This document shows positions 8,570-14,995 of a stretch of 14,995 bases of DNA, in pieces. Both the position numbers and the translations under genes were made by a program. The notes beneath the pieces are model-generated. The model ran no database searches, was not told the DNA's origin, and saw only the letters and a list, made by a program, of their open reading frames with translations. The stretch lies in contig CALCYP010000131.1 in NCBI GenBank assembly GCA_937906635.1, positions 1 through 14,995 of the forward strand, given 5' to 3'. This DNA is from an uncultured bacterium (GTDB taxonomy: Bacteria; Patescibacteriota; Gracilibacteria; Absconditabacterales; Absconditicoccaceae). The number at the start of each line of letters is the position of its first letter. Position 1 is the stretch's first letter.

Positions 8570-9550
8570 CTAAAGCCGGACAGACTCCCTTTGCAAGGTC
8601 CAATTATGAGAAAAATCAAGAGAAATAAATAAAATCTCAAACTGCTCTGGACAATATTTATCCAAAAAACTTATAGTCACTCACATTATTCAATCATAAT
8701 CTGATGGAATAGCATCTGTAAAAGGAATTTCAATTGCGTCATAATTATCATATTTTTTTATAACCTATTCACTTTATTTCTTTATGTTTACTAAACTTTA
8801 TATTATCTGACATAGTCATTAAAGATAATGGTTGATGACGACGACCATGGTCTAAATTGGTAAATCGACAGCAATTACGAAATTTCACAAGTCATGTTTT
8901 TCCATCATAAACTCAATTTGCATAATCTGAAGCTGATTTTCAGTCTATTCTAAAATAAGCATTTCCTGCATGAAATCAGTTTCATAACCATATTTTATTA
9001 CATTTGATTAAAGGAAAAATCTCTTTGTATGTAATAGCATTTTGATTTCATATTATTATGAATTTTTTCTTTGCTTCCATAATCCATGCTACAAATTCGC
9101 GAAACAATGAAAATGGAGGATTTATAATTATAATGTCTGCTTCATCACGAAGTTTTTAATTTCATCACTTCTGAAATCTCAATCTCACTCTAAATATTCT
9201 CGCTCTAAATCATCAACATCTATTTTTCAATTTTGATTAGTATCATGGTCAAGCACAAAAATCTTTCATTTTATATTTGTCTTTTCTTTATCAAATTTCG
9301 GACTTTGAGTTTCAAATAATGTTGGTTGATAATTCTCTACTTTTACATTTTTACTTTCATTCGCAAAACTCGTACTTATAAGCTTTTTTAATCAAAAAAG
9401 CTCAAAATTCTTAGCAAAAAATTTAGTAAAATTACTTCGTTCTGGGTCATCACAAGGCAAAAGTATAGTTTTATCGCGAAATACATCTGGATTATACTCT
9501 ATATAAGCATTTATTTCTTTTTGAATATCTTACCTTATAAACTTCCTATC
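8570..9550 (-). pseudogene. Decayed EcoRI-family adenine-specific DNA methyltransferase
   Basis: The translated pieces match the EcoRI modification methylase family, which methylates adenine in a short DNA target to protect it from the partner nuclease. The N-terminal piece (9128-9529) reads DIQKEINAYIEYNPDVFRDK, then PCDDPERSNF and GLKKLISTSF, then GKIDVDDLEREYLEGDGDFRSDEIK. The C-terminal piece reads LRDEADIIIINPPFSLFREF (catalytic NPPF), ITYKEIFPLI, FTNLDHGRRHQPL, YDNYDAIEIPFTDAIPSDYD and SFLDKYCPEQFEI. Three lesions are visible. An in-frame TAA (9530-9532) with no start codon follows a degraded DEFYT-like N-terminus. A run of five A (9153-9157 on this strand) needs one more base to join the frames. 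The homologous C-terminus stops at EQFEI (about 8633) and continues into repeat sequence to a TAG at 8570. No restriction enzyme gene is seen beside it. Confidence 0.88.
8598..8637. repeat. 40-base repeat overrunning the methylase 3' end
   Basis: GTCCAATTATGAGAAAAATC followed by AAGAGAAATAAATAAAATCT matches 14954-14993 at 39 of 40 positions. Homology to the methylase family ends where this repeat begins, which suggests that repeat insertion or recombination removed the original gene end. Confidence 0.8.
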
Positions 9551-9816
9551 AAAAAACGCAAGAGAAAAAATGTGCTCTTTATTGAAATGAGCTGTTTATT
9601 CCCATTTACGAAAGGAGGACAACCTATACAAAAAAAATCCCAAGAATTTAATCCAGGGATTTTTCATACATATGATATTGCTCCCCTATGGGGAGCTCCC
9701 CGATGAAATCGGGGTGAGGGGGTGCCCCAACTAGCCTACGGCGAACAATTCTGCTAAAGCCGGTCGCAGCACTTCGTAGCCCTCCTCCCCAAAGGGGAGG
9801 TGTTTTGGGGAATATT
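9551..9816. other. Intergenic mosaic of repeats and palindromes downstream of pnp
   Basis: No gene is supported. The stretch includes a perfect palindrome GCTCCCCTATGGGGAGC (9680-9696), CCCCGAT-GAA-ATCGGGG (about 9698-9714), the unit at 9708-9759 that is shared with 1135-1185, and CCTCCCC-AAA-GGGGAGG (9784-9800). The part next to the pseudogene (9551-9600) may still contain unrecognisable methylase remnant. Confidence 0.7.
9631..9664 (-). terminator. Possible terminator downstream of pnp
   Basis: On the minus strand AAAAATCCC and GGGATTTTTTT can pair across a 14-base loop, and the 3' arm runs into eight T residues. On the plus strand the hairpin also ends in five T residues, so it could act in both directions. 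It lies about 150 bases after the pnp stop, with a GC-rich CTCCCC/GGGGAG hairpin in between. Confidence 0.5.
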
Positions 9817-11952
9817 TTACATTTTTCTCTTTACTTTGATTCTTCACATATTATCAATTTCTTTGATTACTACTGTCATTGTCTGTCAGATCTGGAAATG
9901 CTTTGATAATCAGTCTGTGATTTTTTGTCAAATATCTGAAATATGGCAAAGTCATTTCTTTCATTTTGGTAAATCAACAAATAGTCAGTAATCTTCAATT
10001 CTACTAATATTTGCTTCATATGTCTGTCACACTTCTAAATCTAAGGCTATATCACGTATAATTTGTTCACATTTTTCTATCATAGCTTGATCTGAATGAG
10101 TCAAGTAACATGTACCATCATCTTCAAAATCAATCTTGATATTATCGCATTGCTCGATAATTTTGTTGATTACTTCTCATCATTTTCCAATTACTTCTTT
10201 TACTTTGTCTGGATTTATCTGGAATACTTTTATCTTTGGAGCAAATTCTTTTACTTGTTTCCTTGGCTCTGGCATTGCTTCAAGCATCACTCACATAATC
10301 TCTTTGTATCATTGAATCGCTCTCGTGATGGTCTCATGGACGATTTCCATAGTCAATCATTTCAATTTTGTATCAAGCTGGATAGCTGTAACTCCATCTA
10401 CCGTACCTGCTACTTTGAAATCCATATCTCATGTGAAGTCCTCTACTCATTGTAAATCGTTTAGGACTAAGTGCTTTGTGATATTGTCTCTGTCTGTATT
10501 GTATGTCATAAGTCACATAGCGATACCAGCAACTGGTTTTTTGATAGGTACTCATGCATCCATCAATGCCAAGCATGATGAACATACAGATCCCATTGAT
10601 GTAGATCATCCAGAACTAAGACATTCTGATACTGCTCTCACTGAATATGGAAATTCTAATGATGTAGGCATCACAGGCATCAATGCTTTTTCAGCCAATT
10701 TTCCATGTCCGATTTCTCTCCTATTTTGTCATCTTGTTCATTTAGCTTCTCATGTACTAAATGGGGGAAAATTGTAATGATGAAAATATTTCTGTGATAC
10801 ATTATCGTTTTCCATATCATCGTATACTAAGTAATCTGTAGGTCAACCTAATGTAACTGTATTTTCTACTTGAGTATCTCATCTTCGGAATAATCCACAA
10901 CCATGGACTCTTGGCAAATTATCTACTTCACAATACAAAGGTCTAATATCCAATGGAGTTCTTCCATCAATTCTAATTCCTGTCTCCAATGTCCTCTCTC
11001 TGATAAAATGTTTTACATAATCAAAGAAAGCCATCTTTACTCTATTTTCTGTATATTCTTCGTTTTCTGGGTCATCAATGTATTCTTTTAATTTTTCTAC
11101 ACATTCTCTCTCGTAATCTGCAAACATTGTGTTGAAGGGCACTTTGGTGTGTCATGTCATAGCATCCAATCTATCTGGTGTGATAATTTTTGCTATTTCA
11201 TCTTCGATAATTTGAGATGGTTTGTTGTAATAAACTTGTGGTGTAGGTATTTCCAATTTTTTCAAGAATTCTAATTGAATATCACAAGATTTATCAATCT
11301 CTTTTTGAGCCAAAACAAATGCTTCTTTTAGTAAATCTTCTGGGATTTCTTTTGATCCACATTCAATCATATTGATAGAACCTCTCTTTCATGCGACTAA
11401 TAAATTTAGAATTCATTCTTCAATTTGTTGTTTTGTAGGATTTACTATAAATTCTCCATCTTTGTATCCCAATTGTACTGCTCATACTGGTCCATCAAAT
11501 GGAATTCATGCAGCCATAATTGCAACTGATGATCAAATAATTGTCATCACATCCAATTCAATTTCATGATCCAATGCCATAGGTGTAAGTGAAATCACTA
11601 CATCATTTACTAGTCATTTTGGAAACATTGGCCTCAATGCTCTATCAGCCATCCTACAGTACAATATAGCACTTTCAGAAGGTTTTCATTCTCTCCTCCT
11701 ATACACTGCTCATGCTATCCTACCTGCTGCGGAATAACTTTCCCTAAAGTCGATGAGGAGAGGTAAAAAATCTGAATCCAAATTTGGATCTTTGGACATA
11801 CATACAGTATTGAGGATTACATTGTCCCCATACTGAAATCTGACTGAGCTATCAGACTGTGGTGCTAATTTTCAAGTTTCAAATGAAATTTTCCTACCCG
11901 CCCACTCTGTGGAATACTCAATCACATTCACTTCTCTTTTGTAAACTGTCAT
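9817..11952 (-). CDS. pnp: Polyribonucleotide nucleotidyltransferase (PNPase)
   Basis: Phosphorolytic 3'-5' exoribonuclease that degrades RNA to nucleoside diphosphates and can add tails; works as a trimer in the cytoplasm. The 711 residues are normal for the family. First RNase PH domain (about 10-145) has ETGKLAPQSDSSV and DFRESYSAAGRIAGAVYRRR. An all-alpha segment follows. The second RNase PH domain has GIRIDGRTPLDIRPL, GLFRRGDTQVE, KRREIGHGKLAEKAL, SNGSTSMGSVC and the catalytic aspartates in EDFTGDMDFKVAGT. The KH domain carries VIGKGGEVINKI (GKGG about 589-592; its second and third glycine codons are TGA TGA). The S1 domain (about 642-708) has EANISRIEDYGLFVDL and GLCHISDI. The ATG at 11952 gives MTVYKREVNVIEYS; TAA stop. 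Transcribed alone on the minus strand. No Shine-Dalgarno sequence is visible. Confidence 0.98.
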
Positions 11953-12015
11953 TTCAAAAAAAATTAAAAATAAAAGTACAGAAATTTGTCGTAGAAAACT
12001 AGAAACTTAAAAAAA

Positions 12016-12090
12016 CAGTCGGCAGTCCACAGTCGATTGTCTACAGATCTATTGTTAACCACTATCGACTGACGACTAATGACCGATGAC
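12016..12090. repeat. AGTC/GACT degenerate tandem repeat, second copy
   Basis: CAGTCGGCAGTCCACAGTCG and CGACTGACGACTAATGACCG are the same sequence type as 1061-1127. It lies in the pnp leader, between pnp and the divergent plus-strand cassette. The two halves are partly complementary (CAGTCG against CGACTG), so a hairpin around TTGTCTACAGATCTATTG is possible. Confidence 0.75.
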
Positions 12091-12142
12091 TTCTTTTTTA
12101 AGTACCTAAATTTCCTACAAACAAAAATCCAATTGCAATTAT

Positions 12143-12283
12143 ATGAATATAAAAACAAAAATCAAAAAGAAAATAACAAAAAAAGAGTTATTTAAATTCT
12201 TGATCAAAAATGGGGCTATTTTTTTGCTTTTTTATATCATTTTAATTATAATTATTATTGTTTATTTATTAAATACTATGTAA
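12143..12283 (+). CDS. Small single-pass membrane protein
   Basis: 46 residues from ATG to TAA. The first 22 residues are strongly basic (MNIKTKIKKKITKKELFKF), followed by one hydrophobic helix of Ile, Leu, Phe and Tyr (about 25-43) and a short NTM tail. The charge pattern predicts an N-in, single-pass protein. The TAA stop overlaps the next ATG by one base (TAATG), so translation is likely coupled and the two products probably act together. I recognise no family. It contains no TGA codon, so the frame would be open under either code. It is short and AT-rich, so coding status rests mainly on the overlap, the basic-then-hydrophobic pattern, and the clear gene behind it. Confidence 0.6.
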   Translation: MNIKTKIKKKITKKELFKFLIKNGAIFLLFYIILIIIIIVYLLNTM

Positions 12284-12696
12284 TGGAAAAATTTAGTAGT
12301 AATTGTTATGGATTTGTTTATGCCGGATTACGCAATAGTGATGAGGATTTTTTCAAATGAGCAGATGATATAGAATATGGTAAAACATTAAAAAAATGAA
12401 AATTGAGCGATACTATATATGAAACTACAGAAGAAATCATCGATGTCTTGATTGGTTTCGCTATTATTGAAATTTTTGATGAGGAATGAAAAAGTCAACA
12501 TGTGGCATTTTTGGATTATAACTGAAAAATTTATGATCAAGATTGACCAGATTGACCAATTCGCACGAACATAACCTTGGACGATTTGTTATCCGAATAC
12601 AAAGAAAAACTCGGAAATTTGACATACAAAATCCACGATATCAAAGACAGTCAAAAGGAAAATGTGAAAAATTTTATAAATGAAGTAAAGAGATAG
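12283..12696 (+). CDS. Hypothetical protein, possible NlpC/P60-like cysteine fold
   Basis: 137 residues in code 25, ending in TAG, with nine in-frame TGA codons that all read naturally as Gly (examples NGKIYDQDGPDGP and DEEGKSQHVAF). Two regions catch the eye: SSNCYGFVYAGL near the start (Cys8) and QHVAFLDYNGKIYDQ in the middle (His73). A Cys-x-Gly-Phe-Val segment followed later by a His-Val-Ala/Gly strand is the layout of NlpC/P60-type and other papain-fold cysteine hydrolases. The spacing is short, however, and no third catalytic residue is certain. The C-terminal 40 residues look helical and charged (LDDLLSEYKEKLG, KENVKNFINEVKR). There is no signal peptide, so it should be cytoplasmic unless held by its membrane partner. 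Its 3' end is five bases from the convergent corA stop. Function unknown. Confidence 0.8.
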
Positions 12697-12701
12697 CGAA
12701 A

Positions 12702-13619
12702 TTACAATCGTCATTTTTTCCTAAATACATACATCATTCATCATCAAATCAAAAACATAATTCATAGTAGGACTAAAAATGTGTAATGTATATTCTGCCC
12801 TGGTAAATCCACATTCATACCATAAAGTCATGTTAAAAAAGTCATTATTCAAACAACAACTGTAACTATTGTCAAAATTGAGACCATAGAATTTGTTTTT
12901 ACAGTCATGACCGTATTGTATGAATCAAATAAAGTATCTGTGCTTTCGGTCACAATTGCGATATTACTCATTATTTTATCATGTTTAAATTCCAAATCTT
13001 CGAAATACACATCCAAATCTCCGTGATACATTTTTTCTGAAAGTTTTCATAATTCTACTAATAATTCTTGCTGTGGTTGCATTATGTGCTTCAGATTGAT
13101 TGCATTACGTTTTTTTATCATCAACGACTTAATCAGATTTTGATCCATCTTCGATGTAGAAAACACACTATTTTCCAAGGTTGTGAGATCTTTTTTAAAT
13201 TTTGTAATAGCTCACAAAACTTTGTCATACATCACATCTATCATCATATACAGCACATAATACGGAGACATTTTGAAATCCTCTTTTCAATTTTCCAATG
13301 CTTCCATATAATCTTTCCTAATCTCATCGATATGATTCGTATCGTATGTCGTCAGAGAAATTATAAAATTTTTTCACAAAATAATATTGAATTCATTGCT
13401 ATAATATGCTTTTGTTCATTGATTGAATTTTGGGAAATGTAACACCAAAAATATTGAATCATCATAGACATCAATCTTGTCCTGTGTGTTTACCTCAGAA
13501 ATATCTTCTTCTATAATCTCATGTAAATCATATGTCTCCACCAATTCTTTCACATCCTTTTCAGATGGATTTGAACAATGAAACCGAGTCACATCTCACA
13601 TTTTTAGTATTCTCTCCAT
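12702..13619 (-). CDS. corA: CorA-family divalent metal ion transporter
   Basis: Magnesium/cobalt-type channel of the cytoplasmic membrane, normally a pentamer. The frame is 305 residues in code 25. A long soluble N-terminal domain (about 1-240) ends in a helical stretch, as in the CorA funnel. The family signature YGMN is present (GMN about 267-269, in FLTGLYGMNVDLPGQ) after the first membrane helix (about 244-266, SMVSILTIVTVVVGIMTF). A second helix (about 276-296, YTFLVLLGIMFLIGGG) and a basic tail (FRKKGRL) follow. The loop after GMN reads VDLPGQ rather than the usual acidic MPE, so ion preference is uncertain. The ATG at 13619 is used; TAA stop. It is the third gene of a possible rpmE-PH protein-corA group, separated from its neighbour by a 96-base repeat-bearing gap. 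Confidence 0.93.
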
Positions 13620-13647
13620 GATGTTTGATTGAAAAATAAAAGTTGGC

Positions 13648-13724
13648 TTATAGCTGATAGCTAATGGCTAATAGCGAAGGAATCGTTTTGTATTTTTTTT
13701 GCTATCAGCTATCAGCTAATAGCT
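13648..13724. repeat. Inverted GCTATCAGC/GCTGATAGC repeat pair
   Basis: TTATAGCTGATAGCTAATGG then CTAATAGCG (13648-13676) and GCTATCAGCTATCAGCTAAT then AGCT (13701-13724) are inverted relative to each other and can pair into a hairpin over a T-rich loop. Related to 1258-1287. The right half overlaps the last codons and stop of the upstream PH-domain gene. Confidence 0.8.
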
Positions 13725-14327
13725 AACATTATCTTTGTCTATGTAATCCTTAACTACTTCTCAAAGTGCTTCAACCAATATATCAAATTTTTGTGATTCT
13801 TTTTCCGGATTTTCCTCTGGTGCTGGTGCTGTGAAGCGTCCTTTTAATTGTAATATCTTGTCAACTTGCTTTTTGGGATTTGAAATATCTTCAAATGGAT
13901 ATTCTATTCAGTGGTCTAATGTAATCGTAATATCTCCTTTCATAAATACCCTATCCCGAAATCATTTTTGATTAAAAGATATTGTTTCAATGGTATTCCA
14001 GTCAAAATGATCAGTCTTGTATTCCAAAAGTCATTCTCGTAAATACAGCGTAATTCAGCTATCAGTCATTACCAGACAATCCAAATAAATATCGCAAAAA
14101 TCTATACAAAATTTAACAAATAAAATCAATCACAACCCAGCAAAAACTCGACTTAAATAATTCCAAACTATATATCTATCAAGTAACAAAAAGACCAACA
14201 ATAAAAAAGCCAAATAACAAAAATATTTGAATAAAATTTTAAAAAAAACACTTCCATTGTGCCCTACAACATGATGAATTTCTTCAGAAGTGTTTATATT
14301 TCTTTTGATAATAGCTTTTCTGATCAT
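13716..14327 (-). CDS. Membrane protein with bacterial PH-like domain
   Basis: 203 residues in code 25, TAG stop. A short N-terminal cytoplasmic segment (MIRKAIIKRNINTSEEIHHV) is followed by two membrane helices (about 33-50 and 62-80). After them comes LVMTDSGITLYLREGLLEYK, WNTIETISFNQKGFRDRVFM and KGDITITLDHGIEYPFEDIS, which matches the strand pattern of bacterial PH-like (DUF304 type) domains that follow a pair of membrane helices. The last 40 residues are Pro/Glu/Lys-rich and helical. The final codons (VSY) and TAG stop lie inside a GCTATTAGC-type repeat, so the true C-terminus may have been altered by the repeat. It begins 42 bases after rpmE and is probably co-transcribed with it. Role unknown. 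Confidence 0.82.
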
Positions 14328-14369
14328 ACCTTATTTGTGGAGATAAAAGTACTACAGAAAAAATAATAT

Positions 14370-14594
14370 CTATTTTTTCATAGCGTCAATTTTGCTTTGT
14401 TTTTCCAAGAATTTTTCCATTCTTCATTTAACAACTTTTTTCACTACTCTGTCTTTGTTGAATACAGGATGACATTGGTAGCAAGTTTCGACTTTGATTG
14501 GTCCAGGAACTGTAGCATTTACTGTAAATTCAGCTCCACATACACATTGAACTTTCACATCTTTGTAATACTCTGTATGAATTCCTTTTTTCAT
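14370..14594 (-). CDS. rpmE: 50S ribosomal protein L31
   Basis: Zinc-binding ribosomal protein L31, which helps bridge the two subunits. It has 74 residues: MKKGIHTEYYKDVKVQCVCG, then four cysteines at about 17, 19, 38 and 41 (CVC and CYQC), the zinc-binding form of L31. The standard code would stop it at a TGA after KVVK; reading that as Gly extends it by GRMEKFLEKQSKIDAMKK to a TAG, giving the normal length. I chose the ATG at 14594, which gives the usual MKKGIH start; a TTG four codons upstream is less likely. First gene of a probable rpmE-PH protein unit. Confidence 0.96.
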
Positions 14595-14776
14595 TGTAAA
14601 ATTCAATAAAAAATTAAAATATAATATTAAACTAGGTGTTTTTTGCTTGATAACAAAAAAATATCAATCAAAATTTCGTACAAATTACACAATATTGTTT
14701 TTGTTTGCTTTTTCAAGTAAAAATAAAAAAAATTCCCATCACTTAAATTCGTGTGACATGGATTTCTTTTCTATCT

Positions 14777-14849
14777 GTCATTTCGAGGAGCGAAGCGACG
14801 AGAAATCCACTATATGTTTATGTAGATTTCTCACTGCGTTCGAAATGAC
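14777..14849. repeat. GTCATTTCGA/GAAATGAC inverted repeat, right-end copy
   Basis: A type A module (14777-14809) faces a type B module (14822-14849), so the pair forms a palindrome of about 73 bases starting GTCATTTCGA and ending CGAAATGAC. The 41 bases at 14809-14849 match 8322-8362 with one mismatch. TACCGCATAGCGGCATAAA at 14888-14906 also matches 8438-8456. Confidence 0.85.
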
Positions 14850-14953
14850 AAGGGAATGGATTCCTCCCACAGTCCTGCGGGGAGCCCTACCGCATAGCGG
14901 CATAAACTTTACAAAGGGGCAAAAGTCTTTTTGGATTTTCTCCCCTTTTTAAA

Positions 14954-14993
14954 GTCCAATTATGAGAAAAATCAAGAGGAATAAATAAAATCT
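14954..14993. repeat. 40-base repeat, second copy at the window's right edge
   Basis: Matches 8598-8637 with one mismatch. The window ends two bases beyond, so what lies to the right is unknown; at the other copy the methylase remnant begins at this exact point. Confidence 0.8.
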
Positions 14994-14995
14994 TA

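Larger units (their letters stand above)
14595..14995. other. rpmE leader and repeat-rich window end
   Basis: No gene is supported. The part next to rpmE (14595-14720) is very AT-rich and should hold its promoter, though I cannot fix the -35/-10 with confidence. From 14777 to the end it is repeat mosaic. A 101-codon standard-code frame in this stretch is translated repeat. Confidence 0.75.

Noticed and set aside
10325..10777. Standard-code reading frame of 150 codons on the plus strand
   Set aside because: It lies entirely antisense to the second RNase PH domain of pnp, which is unmistakable on the minus strand.
13068..13442. Standard-code reading frame of 124 codons on the plus strand
   Set aside because: Antisense to the soluble domain of corA; no family resemblance.
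87..14594. UGA as selenocysteine or tryptophan
   Set aside because: Far too many UGA codons, in ordinary housekeeping genes, and at positions conserved for Gly (for example next to SDQW and in GKGG). TGG is used for conserved Trp, as in SDQWGN.
14647..14952. Plus-strand 101-codon frame at the right edge
   Set aside because: Its second half is the GTCATTTCGA/GAGAAATCC repeat seen elsewhere in non-coding positions.

Overview
This AT-rich window comes from a bacterium that reads UGA as glycine (genetic code 25). That points to the Candidate Phyla Radiation/Patescibacteria, specifically the Gracilibacteria (BD1-5) or Absconditabacteria (SR1) groups; the sequence does not separate the two. The proof is internal. 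Every conserved gene is cut into pieces under the standard code but becomes full length when UGA is Gly, and the UGA codons fall on invariant glycines: both glycines before SDQW and the one after it in TyrRS, GKGG in the PNPase KH domain, and the transpeptidase KSG-motif region of the penicillin-binding protein. All nine intact chromosomal-type genes and the one small gene stop at TAA or TAG, never TGA. Start codons show no convincing Shine-Dalgarno sequence.

Layout from left to right: a secreted, membrane-anchored protein of unknown function (minus, 87-1037); arginyl-tRNA synthetase argS (minus, 1290-2969), divergent from tyrosyl-tRNA synthetase tyrS (plus, 3330-4625); a large bifunctional class A penicillin-binding protein with an Ig-like C-terminal extension (minus, 4966-8166), convergent with tyrS; a decayed EcoRI-family adenine methyltransferase (minus, about 8570-9550); polynucleotide phosphorylase pnp (minus, 9817-11952); a two-gene plus-strand cassette of unknown function with a TAATG overlap (12143-12696); then a minus-strand group reading rpmE (L31), a membrane protein with a PH-like domain, and a CorA-type metal transporter (14594 down to 12702).

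Most genes are housekeeping: translation (argS, tyrS, rpmE), RNA turnover (pnp), cell wall (PBP) and ion transport (corA). The intergenic regions are unusually rich in short dispersed repeats. They include a family of imperfect palindromes built on GTCATTTCGA and GAGAAATCC, small hairpin-forming palindromes, AGTC-rich degenerate tandem repeats, and GCTATTAGC-type repeats. The same repeat pieces recur between unrelated genes, and one set has overrun the 3' end of the methylase pseudogene.

I did not find a defence island, CRISPR array, tRNA, rRNA or intact mobile element. The least explained coding content is the plus-strand cassette at 12143-12696 and the secreted protein at 87-1037. The most unusual non-coding content is the shared repeat module at about 8322-8637 and 14777-14993.
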